The notes beneath the pieces were generated by a model. It did no database searches, was not told the DNA's origin, and saw only the letters and a list, made by a program, of their open reading frames with translations. Positions 7,359-16,710 of a stretch of DNA of 51,070 nucleotides are shown piece after piece. The translations under genes were made by a program, and so were the position numbers. The stretch's first letter is position 1. Each line of letters starts with the position of its first letter. This stretch comes from Prevotella sp. (GTDB taxonomy: Bacteria > Bacteroidota > Bacteroidia > Bacteroidales > Bacteroidaceae), in assembly GCA_016285075.1 (NCBI GenBank), contig JAEEQB010000032.1:1-51070 (forward strand), read 5' to 3'.

Positions 7359-8351
7359 ATGGAACAACCAATTATTGCCCCCATAGCGAAAGATGTTCTG
7401 AAGAGCGAGCTGACCCCTGACAAGCAGCTCCGTATGACCAATAAGAGCAATAACGAAATATACGTCATTACGGCGCACGATTCTCCGAACGTGATGCTCG
7501 AGATAGGTCGTTTGCGCGAGATTGCATTCCGTGAGGCTGGCGGCGGCACGGGCAAGGAAACCGACATCGATGAGTTCGATATCTGTGAGAACTGCTATAA
7601 GCAGCTCATTGTATGGAATCCCGAGGAAGAGGAAATCATCGGCGGCTACCGCTACCTGCTGGGTACCGACTGGGAACTTGACGATAAGGGACAGCCTATC
7701 CTGGCTACGAGCCATATGTTCCATTTCTCCAAGAAGTTCCTTGAAGAATACATGCCTTATACCATTGAGCTGGGACGTTCCTTCGTGAGCCTGCCCTATC
7801 AAAGCTCACGCATGGGAGCCAAGAGCCTCTTTGCACTCGATAACCTTTGGGACGGCTTAGGGGCCTTGACCGTCATCAAACCCAACGTCCGCTATTTCTT
7901 CGGAAAGATGACCATGTATCCCAGCTACATCCGTAAAGGCCGTGACATGATACTTTATTTCCTCAAGAAGCATTTCGATGACAAGGAGAACCTGATCATC
8001 CCTCTGCACCCGCTGCAGATTGAAGCCGACGAGGAGGAACTGAAGAGACTGTTCTGTGAAGACAGTTTCAAGGACGATTATAAGATCCTGAACCGCGAAA
8101 TCCGCAAACTGGGCTATAACATCCCGCCGCTTGTAAATGCATACATGAGCCTGTCGCCCACTATGAAACTCTTCGGCACTGCCATTAACTACGGCTTTGG
8201 CGACGTGGAAGAGACCGGTATCCTTATTGCGGTGGACGAAATACTCGAGCAGAAGCGTGTGCGCCACATCGACTCTTATATTGCAGAGCATCCCGATGCC
8301 CTGAAGATTACCAGCGGAGCCAACAAGGTGATCTATAAGGCAAAGAAATGA
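7359..8351 (+). CDS. glsB: GNAT-type N-acyltransferase, probable glycine-lipid synthase (GlsB-like)
   Basis: A 330-residue protein of the OlsB/hemolysin-like acyltransferase group. Visible signatures are IGRLREIAFREAGGGTGKETDID, in which the Arg-Glu-rich helix is typical, EIIGGYRYLLG, and ELGRSFVSLPYQ. In Bacteroides, GlsB condenses a 3-hydroxy fatty acyl group with glycine, and GlsA then esterifies it to give glycine lipids. The gene starts 50 bases after glsA and ends in an ATGA overlap with the next gene. Ornithine or another amino acid acceptor cannot be excluded. Confidence 0.78.
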   Translation: MEQPIIAPIAKDVLKSELTPDKQLRMTNKSNNEIYVITAHDSPNVMLEIGRLREIAFREAGGGTGKETDIDEFDICENCYKQLIVWNPEEEEIIGGYRYLLGTDWELDDKGQPILATSHMFHFSKKFLEEYMPYTIELGRSFVSLPYQSSRMGAKSLFALDNLWDGLGALTVIKPNVRYFFGKMTMYPSYIRKGRDMILYFLKKHFDDKENLIIPLHPLQIEADEEELKRLFCEDSFKDDYKILNREIRKLGYNIPPLVNAYMSLSPTMKLFGTAINYGFGDVEETGILIAVDEILEQKRVRHIDSYIAEHPDALKITSGANKVIYKAKK

Positions 8352-10657
8352 ACACCCTGCGGAGTGCCCTGCTCTGGGCGTGGCTTGTACCTTTGTTGCT
8401 GCAGAGCGCATCCGTTTGTCCTGTTGCCGCTCAGCAGCCATTGACCCTTGACGCCCGTCATCTGCTTCTCGACGGTTCACTCACTCCTGCCGAGGCTTCT
8501 TCCCGCCCCTTCACTTACACAACCTTTCAGGAAGCAGCCGCCCATTTCGGCGACAGCTGCACGCTCTATATCAAGCCGTGGGTCTACTGGATCGACAATC
8601 CTGATACACCCGCCGTTGTCACAGGCAGGAACGGACGCGAGCCTTTCGGCTTGGTTGTCACTGCCAGGCAGCTTCGTCTGGTGGGGCTTTCTGCCGATGC
8701 CCATGAGGTGGTACTGGCTTCGCAGCGCGGACAGACACAAGGGGCTGTGGGCAACTTCACCATGTTTGATTTCCACGTCAGCAGTCTTTCGGTGGAGAAT
8801 CTCACCATGGGCAATTTCTGCAATGTAGACCTTGACTACACACTCAGACCGGAGCTGTCCAGGAAGAAGCGCAGTGATGTCATTACCCAAGCCCATGTTG
8901 GCTATGTTCACGGTGACTCGCTCACAGCACGTAATGTGCGATTCATCAGCCGTCTGAACCTTAATCCCTTGAACGGCGCGCGCCATTCGCGTTACGACAG
9001 TTGTCACTTCGAGTGTACCGACGATGCCTTGAACGGCACCGCCATTTACCGCCACTGTACCTTTGGTCTCTATGGGCAGAAACCCTTCTGGAGCACTTTC
9101 GGCGCAGGAGCTATGTTCGTTGACTGCGACTTCTACGTCATGGGTCAGAACCGTGAGATGTTTTTCTGCAAGCAGGGTGGACCGGTAACAGTTGTTGACT
9201 GTCGTTACCATGCTCCTTCCGACAGTATCTATCTCGGCTGGACGGCCTATCCGCAACCCTGGCTACGTTGCTACCAGAAGAACTTTACGTTGAACGGCAA
9301 GCCTTACGTCATTGGCAGCCGCCAGGCACAAAACACTGTCATGCTTGACGATTACGCGGCTTCTGTTCCACCCTTTTTGGCCATCAGCCGTCACGAGGCC
9401 ACTCTTCAGGCTGGCAAGGACACCGTGTGTCTCTCGACGGGAGAGCCTGTCAGTTGGCATGTGGAAAAGGGCTTTGAGCAGTACCTCTCCCTCTTGCAGA
9501 AAGGTGTTGACACTGTCATCGTTACTCCAGCCTCCGACATTGAGGAGTCTGCCGCCTTCTGTCTCATCGCCACAACAGCCGATGGTCGCGAAGCGGCCTG
9601 CCGTCTGACGGTCAATCCCACGCCGCTACCTCCGCCTACCTTCGTACGGAAACCGGAAATACAGATAAAAAACGGTTGTGCCACTCTTGACTATGCCCTT
9701 CAACTGAAGAAAGTCGGCGACGTGTCGACTGTTGTCTGGTATAAGTCGGCCAATGTTGTCGGGAAAGCTTCCGAAGCAGGTGCCATGATACCTTTCGCCA
9801 CAGGCAAGGAGATAGAACTGACCGACGGTGAAATCGGTCACGTTCTGAGCGCACGCATCCGTCCTCAGTCCACCCGTAGTGAGGCGGGCGAGGAATGCGA
9901 GGCTGTGGCTCCGTGGCCGGTAGTAAAACCCCTTCAGGTTAGAAATGCCGGTCTGATGGACATGGATTTCAGTCATTTCTGTTGCGACTGGCAGTCGGAA
10001 CGACTGCCTGGTTTTTGGACGGTTGACGGCCACAAGCCTGCTGACACGGCAGAGTTTCCCTGGTCGTTTGACTCTCGGAAACCCATGTGGGAATATGGCG
10101 AAGGATTCAATGGCGCCGTCGGTAAGGGACTGCTCCAGGCGCAGCGCGGTGCAAGGCTGATGTACACACCCGTCGAACGTCAGGAGGGCTATGGCGACAT
10201 GAGCCTCAAGCTGGAGGTCGATCCCACGAAGACCGCAGGTCAGGGATTCGGCTCTGCCACAGGTCAGTATATGGATGTATGTCTGAAGTTCGACACCCGG
10301 ACACTCACGGGTTATGGTCTGCGTATCATCCGCACCACCAAGCACGCCAAGGCCGTGGATTTCTATCTCGTGGAGTATCGTCAAGGAGAGGTCACCCCCC
10401 TCTCTGACGCCATCAGCTCCACCTGCTATCGTACTGGCTGCACCATCAGCCTTGCTGTCTCGGGCAGTCTGTTCACAGCCCATGTGGAGACAGCCACTCC
10501 TCGCCCGCAGGAAAGCAGCCTGCCTCATAGCGTCGACCTCTCTGCCTCCGTCCACCCCAGCAGCAGCGGCGGCATATATATTCAGCACACAGGGTCGTGT
10601 GGTGAGTCTACCACCATGCTCCATCGTCTGAAAGTCTCGTGGACCAAGAGCCACTGA
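8348..10657 (+). CDS. Secreted right-handed beta-helix protein, specificity unknown
   Basis: A 769-residue exported protein whose start overlaps the glsB stop (ATGA), so the two are translationally coupled. A signal peptide ends near VAAQQ. Residues about 60-350 show the rhythm of a pectate-lyase/pectin-esterase-like beta-helix, with short strands such as LSVENLTMGNF, LTARNVRFISR, YDSCHFECTDDALNG, YRHCTFG, FVDCDFYV and VVDCRYH. An Ig-like stretch follows (about 420-530). The C-terminal third, from MDMDFSHF, looks like a concanavalin-type beta-sandwich. No catalytic motif can be assigned. The downstream esterase and GH141-like gene suggest pectin or hemicellulose side-chain work, but that is inference. 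Confidence 0.72.
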   Translation: MNTLRSALLWAWLVPLLLQSASVCPVAAQQPLTLDARHLLLDGSLTPAEASSRPFTYTTFQEAAAHFGDSCTLYIKPWVYWIDNPDTPAVVTGRNGREPFGLVVTARQLRLVGLSADAHEVVLASQRGQTQGAVGNFTMFDFHVSSLSVENLTMGNFCNVDLDYTLRPELSRKKRSDVITQAHVGYVHGDSLTARNVRFISRLNLNPLNGARHSRYDSCHFECTDDALNGTAIYRHCTFGLYGQKPFWSTFGAGAMFVDCDFYVMGQNREMFFCKQGGPVTVVDCRYHAPSDSIYLGWTAYPQPWLRCYQKNFTLNGKPYVIGSRQAQNTVMLDDYAASVPPFLAISRHEATLQAGKDTVCLSTGEPVSWHVEKGFEQYLSLLQKGVDTVIVTPASDIEESAAFCLIATTADGREAACRLTVNPTPLPPPTFVRKPEIQIKNGCATLDYALQLKKVGDVSTVVWYKSANVVGKASEAGAMIPFATGKEIELTDGEIGHVLSARIRPQSTRSEAGEECEAVAPWPVVKPLQVRNAGLMDMDFSHFCCDWQSERLPGFWTVDGHKPADTAEFPWSFDSRKPMWEYGEGFNGAVGKGLLQAQRGARLMYTPVERQEGYGDMSLKLEVDPTKTAGQGFGSATGQYMDVCLKFDTRTLTGYGLRIIRTTKHAKAVDFYLVEYRQGEVTPLSDAISSTCYRTGCTISLAVSGSLFTAHVETATPRPQESSLPHSVDLSASVHPSSSGGIYIQHTGSCGESTTMLHRLKVSWTKSH

Positions 10658-10665
10658 TATCTTTG
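10658..10665 (+). promoter_or_regulatory. Possible -7 box before the first carboxylesterase
   Basis: TATCTTTG directly after the preceding stop codon matches TAnnTTTG, 32 bases before the next ATG. No TTTG or TTG stands 19-21 bp upstream, so this may be chance. Confidence 0.3.
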
Positions 10666-10697
10666 ATGTACGTAAAAAAACTTATAACTGTTGTCTT

Positions 10698-12287
10698 ATG
10701 AAAAAAAGTATCTGTCTTGTCTCATTTCTTGTCCTGACATTCTGCGCCATGCTGACGGCCGTGGATGCCCAGGGGCAACCCCTTGTGAAGACCCATGTCG
10801 AAACGGGCGATGTGGAGGGTGTACTCGAAGGTCAGCTCGCCGTATTTAAAGCCATTCCCTATGCAGCACCGCCTGTAGGCGATTTGCGTTGGCGAGCCCC
10901 GCAGCCCGCCAAGGCCTGGGAAGGCGTGTTGAAGACCGACAAGTTCGGACCCCTTCCTCCGCAGCCTACTCGTCCCGGCCGTACTGCCGACATGATGAGT
11001 GAAGACTGCCTGTACCTGGGCATAGCCACCCCAGCCACCTCTGTCAACGACCGTCTGCCCGTGATGGTATGGATACACGGCGGCGGGTTCCAGACCGAGC
11101 ACTACGGCGGTGACCTCTGGCGGCTGCTGGCTCAGCGTGGCGTAGTCATCGTCAGCATAGAATACCGCACCGGAGCTCTGGGATTCATGGCCCATCCGGA
11201 ACTCACCAAGGAATCGAAGGACGGACACTCGGGCAACTATGGCCTGCTCGACCAGATTTTTGCCCTGCAGTGGGTACAGCGCAACATCACCAGCTTTGGC
11301 GGCGACCCCACGAAGGTCACTATCTTCGGCGAGAGTGCCGGTGCCATCAGCTGCAGCCTGCTCTGCGGCTCACCACTGGCCAAGGGGCTCTTCCGTGCCT
11401 GCATTAGTCAGAGCGGCGGGTCGTTTGCACCTTGGCGCGACCAGGCACGCACCTTGGGCGTTGATGCCTCGCAGAAAGGTGCCGAGCAGCAGGGACTGGC
11501 CTTCCAGAAGCATCTGAAGAAGAAGTCGCTGAAGCAGCTGCGCAAGATGGATGCCATGGACCTGTGCGGCAGCAATGTGGGCTTTGGCGGTTTCTGGCCT
11601 TGTGTCGACGGCTATGTCATTATGGACGACCAGTACCGGCTCTACGAACGCGGCGAGTATAACGACGTTCCCGTCATTGTCATGACCAACAGCGACGAAG
11701 GCGCACTGTTCACTCCAGGTAACATCAAGGCTGCCGACTATCAGAAGTCTGTCAGAAGCATCTTCGGCTCCTATGCCGACGAGGCGCTGAAGGTCTATCC
11801 CGGCAATACCGACGACGAGGCGTGGCACGGCAATGCCGATGCTTTCCGTGACATGGGTTTTGCATGGCCTAGCTACGCATGGGTGAGTCTGCAGGCCAAG
11901 ACCGGCAAGAGTCCTGCCTATGCCGCTTTCCTCAGCCAGCCTTCCAAGCGCAGCTTCTCGCAGGACCCGCACCGCTGTGGCGTGGCTCATGCCGATGATA
12001 TACTTTATCTCAACGGTGAGTTCCTCACACAGCCCGAGAAATATCCATGTGAGTCGGCTGTGGCAGAGATTATCCAACAGTACTGGGTGAACTTCGCCAA
12101 GACCTGTAATCCTAACGGCAAGGGTCTGCCTTACTGGCCGTCGTTCGACGATACCAAGCCCACCACCATGCAGTTCAGCTATGGTGCCTCGCTCATCATG
12201 CGTCCCAACCGTGACCAGATAGATTTCGTTGACCGTTTTTACAAGCACCTGCGCGAGGAGACCGAGAAGCAACGCCAGCAAAAATAA
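10698..12287 (+). CDS. Secreted type B carboxylesterase (first of three)
   Basis: A 529-residue alpha/beta-hydrolase of the COesterase family. Signal peptide: MKKSICLVSFLVLTF...VDAQ. Family features in order are FKAIPYAAPPVGDLRWRAPQP, SEDCLYL, the oxyanion loop WIHGGGF (about 125-131), nucleophile elbow FGESAG (Ser about 213), a probable acid in NSDEGALF and a probable catalytic His in GVAHADDILYL. It would cleave carboxylic esters such as acetyl or feruloyl groups on plant glycans; the substrate is not readable. It is more diverged from the esterases at 18648 and 35027 than those are from each other. Sixteen bases separate it from the GH141-like gene. Confidence 0.88.
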   Translation: MKKSICLVSFLVLTFCAMLTAVDAQGQPLVKTHVETGDVEGVLEGQLAVFKAIPYAAPPVGDLRWRAPQPAKAWEGVLKTDKFGPLPPQPTRPGRTADMMSEDCLYLGIATPATSVNDRLPVMVWIHGGGFQTEHYGGDLWRLLAQRGVVIVSIEYRTGALGFMAHPELTKESKDGHSGNYGLLDQIFALQWVQRNITSFGGDPTKVTIFGESAGAISCSLLCGSPLAKGLFRACISQSGGSFAPWRDQARTLGVDASQKGAEQQGLAFQKHLKKKSLKQLRKMDAMDLCGSNVGFGGFWPCVDGYVIMDDQYRLYERGEYNDVPVIVMTNSDEGALFTPGNIKAADYQKSVRSIFGSYADEALKVYPGNTDDEAWHGNADAFRDMGFAWPSYAWVSLQAKTGKSPAYAAFLSQPSKRSFSQDPHRCGVAHADDILYLNGEFLTQPEKYPCESAVAEIIQQYWVNFAKTCNPNGKGLPYWPSFDDTKPTTMQFSYGASLIMRPNRDQIDFVDRFYKHLREETEKQRQQK

Positions 12288-12302
12288 GCATCTATAAAGA
12301 CT

Positions 12303-14063
12303 ATGAAGAGACCCCTCCTGGCCATTGTGTTCCTTGCCGTCATGACCCCGTGTCTGGCGGCAACGGTGCTGCACGTCACACCCGACTCGTCGCTCACCGA
12401 TGCCATCCGCCGCGCACGTGAGCTGCGGCGAACAGGGCAGGCTGCCGAGGTGACCATTCGCCTGGCAGCCGGCACCTATCATCTTTACGAACCATTGCGG
12501 CTGCGGCCAGAGGACAGCGGGCTCAGCATAGAAGGTGACGGTGCCGTGATCTCCGGCGGGCTCCCCCTTCACAGTTGGAGGAAACAGGGCAGGTTCTACG
12601 TGGCCGATGTGCCCTGCTTCAACGGACGTCCCGTTGACTTCCGCCAGCTGTGGGTGAACGGCGCAAAGGCCCAGAGAGCACGCGACGTACAGGACTTCGA
12701 GCAGATGCACCGCATACTGACTTACGACAAGCGCAACCAGGTGCTTTGGATTCCCAAGGCTGCTGTCGCCAATTCCAAATTCTCCATTCTGAATGCCCCC
12801 TTCCCGGAGCTTGTGCTTCATGAGATGTGGTGTGTCAGTAACCTGCGCATCAAGTCGCTCACCCCCCAGGGCGACTCCGTGGCAGTGCGCTTCCACGACC
12901 CCGAAGCACGCATCCAGTTCGACCACCCGTGGCCGTCGCCTATGACGCCCAATACAGGCCATCCCTCGCCCTTCTACCTCACCAATGCCCGCGAGTTGTT
13001 GGATGAGCCTGGCGAGTGGTATCACGACATCTGCCAGCAGAAACTCTACTACCTGCCCCGTGACAGCGACAGGATTGGGCAGATGAACCGCGGGCGTGCT
13101 GCCGTGGTTCCCGTGCTCGAGACCCTTGTCGAGTTCATCGGCACCGCTGAGCGGCCTGTCCGTAATATCACCATCCGTGGCGTCACCTTCAGCCACACCA
13201 CCTGGATGCGTCCGTCGGAGCAGGGACACGTGCCCCTGCAGGCAGGCATGTACCTGGTAGAGGCCTACAAACTGCGTCCTCAGATCGACCGTCCCAACAA
13301 CCACAAGCTTGACAATCAGGGCTGGCTCGGACGTGCCGATGCCGCCGTGGAGCTGCGACATACGGAGAACATCTGCTTCCGCGACTGCCGTTTCGAGCAC
13401 CTCGGCGGCTCGGGACTCGACTATGTCGAAGGCTGCAAGGGCGGTGACGTCACACGCTGCACCTTCACCGACATAGCCATGAACGCTCTCGTCATAGGTT
13501 CCTTCTCGCCCGAAGGCCTCGAGACCCACCTTCCTTATGCACCCACCGACTTCCGCGAGCTGTGCACCGGGCAGACCGTAGAACGGTCGCTCTTCCACGA
13601 CATAGCCAACGAGGACTGGGGATGCGTGGCCATTGCAGCCGGATATGTGGCTGCTGTCACCATCGACCATAACACCATTCACCACGTCCCTTACACCGCC
13701 ATCTCGCTGGGATGGGGGTGGAATCGTGACCTGATAGGCATGAGAGACAATCTAGTGCATGCGAACCTCATCTATGACTATGCAGGACACATGTACGACT
13801 GTGCTGGCATCTACACCCTCGGTAACCAACCCGGAACCGTCATCTCCGACAACGTGGTGCGCGACATAGCACGACCCTCCTATGTTCACGATCCCGATCA
13901 CTGGTTCTACCTCTATACCGACGAGGGATCCAGCAACATCACCGTGCGAAACAACTGGACTCCTTCAGAGAAGTTCCTGCAGAACGCCAACGGCCCAGGT
14001 AACAGCTGGCAGAACAACGGACCACAGGTCGCCGATTCCATCAGAATGAACGCGGGGAGATAA
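12303..14063 (+). CDS. Secreted GH141-like right-handed beta-helix enzyme
   Basis: A 586-residue exported protein (MKRPLLAIVFLAVM, cleavage near CLAA). The N-terminal part AVISGGLPLHSW...FRQLWVNGAKAQRAR is characteristic of the beta-helix group that includes GH141 (alpha-L-fucosidase and xylanase activities known). A long beta-helix follows with typical rungs: ITIRGVTFSHTTWM, ICFRDCRFEHLGGSGLDYVEG, VTRCTFTDIAMNAL, VTIDHNTIHHVPYTAISLGWGW and GTVISDNVVRDI. Together with GH127 and the esterase it suggests decorated pectin or arabinoxylan as substrate. Assignment to GH141 itself is an inference from these motifs. Confidence 0.72.
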   Translation: MKRPLLAIVFLAVMTPCLAATVLHVTPDSSLTDAIRRARELRRTGQAAEVTIRLAAGTYHLYEPLRLRPEDSGLSIEGDGAVISGGLPLHSWRKQGRFYVADVPCFNGRPVDFRQLWVNGAKAQRARDVQDFEQMHRILTYDKRNQVLWIPKAAVANSKFSILNAPFPELVLHEMWCVSNLRIKSLTPQGDSVAVRFHDPEARIQFDHPWPSPMTPNTGHPSPFYLTNARELLDEPGEWYHDICQQKLYYLPRDSDRIGQMNRGRAAVVPVLETLVEFIGTAERPVRNITIRGVTFSHTTWMRPSEQGHVPLQAGMYLVEAYKLRPQIDRPNNHKLDNQGWLGRADAAVELRHTENICFRDCRFEHLGGSGLDYVEGCKGGDVTRCTFTDIAMNALVIGSFSPEGLETHLPYAPTDFRELCTGQTVERSLFHDIANEDWGCVAIAAGYVAAVTIDHNTIHHVPYTAISLGWGWNRDLIGMRDNLVHANLIYDYAGHMYDCAGIYTLGNQPGTVISDNVVRDIARPSYVHDPDHWFYLYTDEGSSNITVRNNWTPSEKFLQNANGPGNSWQNNGPQVADSIRMNAGR

Positions 14064-14071
14064 CGCGGCAG

Positions 14072-14108
14072 GGGAAGTGGTCGAAAAAATACCGGGAAGT
14101 CGTCGAAA
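14072..14108 (+). promoter_or_regulatory. 22-bp-period direct repeat upstream of the outer membrane barrel promoter
   Basis: GGGAAGTGGTCGAAA (14072-14086) and GGGAAGTCGTCGAAA (14094-14108) differ at one base and are spaced exactly 22 bp. They end five bases before the -33 TTG of the 14114-14144 promoter, i.e. about -80 to -42 from the expected start. Paired direct repeats two helical turns apart are the usual operator form for LytTR-domain regulators, and a LytTR regulator is encoded 3.7 kb downstream. Confidence 0.5.
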
Positions 14109-14113
14109 GTTTC

Positions 14114-14144
14114 TTGCTTGGTACTGATTCTTACCTTATCTTTG
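14114..14144 (+). promoter_or_regulatory. Promoter of the outer membrane barrel gene
   Basis: TTG (14114-14116), a 20-bp spacer and TATCTTTG (14137-14144) match the Bacteroidetes consensus fully. The leader to ATG 14191 is about 40 bases. Confidence 0.75.
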
Positions 14145-14190
14145 CACTCGAAAATGATTCGAACAAAAGCAAAGACAAATAATAATAGGT

Positions 14191-16509
14191 ATGAAGAAAG
14201 TAATGAAGAGTGAGACAAGCTATCAGAATGGCAACTCACAGAACGGAAATCTTTCATTTAACAAGGTAAGAAGATTTTCAGTGATGATGGTGCTGGCCCT
14301 GGTGCCGGCAGTGATGATGGGTCAGGCCCGGGTCGACAGCCTGGGCACTGACAGTGTGACATGGTCGAAAGACCTTGAAGGCGTGACGGTGGTTCACCAG
14401 AAACGCCTTGTGAAGATGGAGGCCGACAAGATGACCTACAAGGTGAGCGAGGACGAGGATGCCAAGTCGAACACGGTGCTCGACATGCTTCGCAAGGTGC
14501 CTATGGTGACGGTGGACGGCCAGGACAATATTACCGTGAACGGATCGTCGTCGTTCAAGGTTTATGTAGATGGAATGCCCAACGTGATGTTCTCGAGCAA
14601 CCCCTCGATGGTGTTCAAGAGTATGCCGGCTTCCATGGTGAAGAACATTGAGGTAATCACCAATCCCGGTGCGAAGTACGATGCCGAGGGTGCCGGCGGC
14701 GTGCTGAATATCATCATGAACAAGCAGAACCCCATGGCAGCTCAGAGCATGAATGGCATGAATGGAACGGTACGCGCTTCGGCTGGCAACAGGCAGCTGG
14801 GCGGCAGTGTATTCGTGAACGGACAGCAGGACAAACTGACCTATAGCGCCAATGTGATGACGAGCTACAACAAGCCCGGTAACACCACGACGGAGATGGA
14901 GCAGCTGCAGGACAGCGGCATGAGTCAGGTGATGACCTCCGACAACGATGTGAAGACGCCTTTCACCATGGGAAGCTTGACGCTGGGCTATCAGATCGAC
15001 TCCATGAGCGTTATTAATGCCACGGCTTCGCTGAACAGCCTGTCGATGAAGAGCCAGGGAACCTCCATGACAACCATGGGCGGTGCAGGCAGCAATTTCG
15101 GCTATGGCAGCACCACAGACATGAAAAACTCGCGTACATCGTTCAGCGGCAGCGTGGATTATCAGCGGTTCTTCAATCAGGAGCATACTCACTCGCTGGC
15201 ACTCACCTATCAGCTGAACTACAGCCCCGCCACCACCAAGATGACCAACGACTTCCTGACTCCCTCGGGAGTGCTCGATCTGACAGACCGTTACTCTGAG
15301 AACAAGGATAAGACCACCAACCATATTTTCCAGTTGGACTATACGCTGCCCATTGCCACCGGACAGACGCTGAGCCTGGGCAGCAAGCTCCAGCTGCACG
15401 ATGCTACATCGGATTCGAAGTACTACCTGGAGAATGTTTACGATGCTTCGTCCAGCTCGGAGTATGAGTTCAAGAACAGCATCCTTGCCGGCTATGGCGA
15501 GTACAGCGGCAGATGGAATGACTTCAGTGCGAAGGCCGGACTGCGTTACGAGTATACCTGGCAGGACGTGGAATATCATTTAGGTAACGGCCATGACTTC
15601 AGCACAAGCTACGGAAGCCTGGTGCCCACAGCCAGTCTCAGCTATACCCTGGGTGGCAGCAGTAACCTGGGAATGACCTACAACATGCGTATCTCGCGGC
15701 CGGGTATCTCTTACCTCAACCCCTATGTGGACAAGACCAATCCTATAGCACTGACCTATGGCAACCCCGACCTTGACGTGGAGAAGGCTCACAATGTGTC
15801 GTTGGTGTACAACCTGTTCACTCCGACGCTGATGCTTAATCTGAACCTGCATCATAACTTCACCGACAACGCCATCTCGCAGTACAGCTTCTACGACAGT
15901 CAGAATCTGCTGAACACCACCTACGGCAACGTGGTGAAAAGCCATCAGACAGGCGTGAATGCCTATGTGAATTATCTGTTGACTTCCAACACCCGCCTTT
16001 TCCTCAACGGTGGTCTGAACTACACCGACCTGCGTAGCAATGCACTTGCACAGAGTAATAGCGGATGGACTGGCAATGCCATGATGGGTGTGCAACAGAC
16101 GCTGCCTTGGGACCTGAAGCTCAGTGCCTTTGCCATCACCTCGACCAAAAGCTACACCCTGCAGGGATGGACAGGAGGCTTTAACCTGCTCACTGCCAGT
16201 CTGTCGAAGTCGCTGCTGAACGACAAGCTGAACCTGAGTATTTCGGGGCTGACGGGTCTTAACAAAGGCGGTAAGCTGAACATCGACACCGAAAGCCGCG
16301 GTAAGGACTTCACCAGTCATACTAGCATCAAAGTGCCGATTTACGGTGTTACTTTCACCGTGAGTTACACCTTCGGTAATTCAAAGGTGATGAGCAAGCA
16401 GCACACCAGCCGCGTGCAGAACGACTTCATCGAGCAGCAGTCGCAGGGTGAGATACTCAATAGCGTAGGTTCGGGCAGTACCGGCAGCGGGAATGCTACA
16501 ATGCCATAA
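14191..16509 (+). CDS. TonB-dependent-receptor-like outer membrane beta-barrel protein
   Basis: 772 residues. After an N-region, RRFSVMMVLALVPAVMMGQA is a signal peptide. A plug-like domain follows: LDMLRKVPMVTVDGQDNITVNG, YVDGMPNVMFSSNP, IEVITNPGAKYDAEGAGGVLNIIMNK. The rest is aromatic-rich alternating beta-strands of the outer-membrane beta-barrel family 3 type (for example RISRPGISYLNPYVD, NPDLDVEKAHNVSLVYNLF). The N-terminal carboxypeptidase-regulatory-like domain often found in this family is absent. There is no SusD partner. Neighbouring kinase and LytTR genes suggest the three form one regulated unit. The ligand is unknown. Confidence 0.85.
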   Translation: MKKVMKSETSYQNGNSQNGNLSFNKVRRFSVMMVLALVPAVMMGQARVDSLGTDSVTWSKDLEGVTVVHQKRLVKMEADKMTYKVSEDEDAKSNTVLDMLRKVPMVTVDGQDNITVNGSSSFKVYVDGMPNVMFSSNPSMVFKSMPASMVKNIEVITNPGAKYDAEGAGGVLNIIMNKQNPMAAQSMNGMNGTVRASAGNRQLGGSVFVNGQQDKLTYSANVMTSYNKPGNTTTEMEQLQDSGMSQVMTSDNDVKTPFTMGSLTLGYQIDSMSVINATASLNSLSMKSQGTSMTTMGGAGSNFGYGSTTDMKNSRTSFSGSVDYQRFFNQEHTHSLALTYQLNYSPATTKMTNDFLTPSGVLDLTDRYSENKDKTTNHIFQLDYTLPIATGQTLSLGSKLQLHDATSDSKYYLENVYDASSSSEYEFKNSILAGYGEYSGRWNDFSAKAGLRYEYTWQDVEYHLGNGHDFSTSYGSLVPTASLSYTLGGSSNLGMTYNMRISRPGISYLNPYVDKTNPIALTYGNPDLDVEKAHNVSLVYNLFTPTLMLNLNLHHNFTDNAISQYSFYDSQNLLNTTYGNVVKSHQTGVNAYVNYLLTSNTRLFLNGGLNYTDLRSNALAQSNSGWTGNAMMGVQQTLPWDLKLSAFAITSTKSYTLQGWTGGFNLLTASLSKSLLNDKLNLSISGLTGLNKGGKLNIDTESRGKDFTSHTSIKVPIYGVTFTVSYTFGNSKVMSKQHTSRVQNDFIEQQSQGEILNSVGSGSTGSGNATMP

Positions 16510-16564
16510 TAAACGTTGCATTCGTCATGCACTGTGCTATTTCTATCGGAGGGTGCAAGCACGA

Positions 16565-16637
16565 CGGTGGCTCTCTTCAAGCAAGACAGTGGCTCTCTTC
16601 AAGCAAGTCAGTGGCTCTCTTCAAGCAAGAGAGCCAC
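16565..16637 (+). repeat. Three 22-bp tandem repeats plus inverted copy upstream of the LytS/LytTR operon
   Basis: GTGGCTCTCTTCAAGCAAG starts at 16567, 16589 and 16611, so the period is exactly 22 bp. The last copy is followed by GAGAGCCAC (16629-16637), complementary to GTGGCTCTC (16611-16619) with a 9-base loop, so a 9-bp hairpin can form. It lies after the barrel gene and 75-150 bp before the kinase promoter. Two readings are open: a LytTR-type operator array, or a stem stabilising the barrel mRNA 3' end. No U-tract follows. Confidence 0.7.
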
Positions 16638-16710
16638 ACTGTCAAAGTAAGAGAAACCAGACGCTTTGCGGAGGCCTTGCAAAGAACTTCCGAAACTTCT
16701 GTCAGAGTAA

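Noticed and set aside
11370..13685. 771-codon minus-strand frame opposite the first esterase and the GH141-like gene
   Set aside because: Both plus-strand genes have clear family motifs; the antisense frame has none and spans their junction.
14191..16509. A SusC-type nutrient receptor of a polysaccharide utilisation locus
   Set aside because: The barrel matches the outer-membrane beta-barrel family 3 type, has no SusD partner and is next to a LytS/LytTR pair, so the SusC label is not supported.
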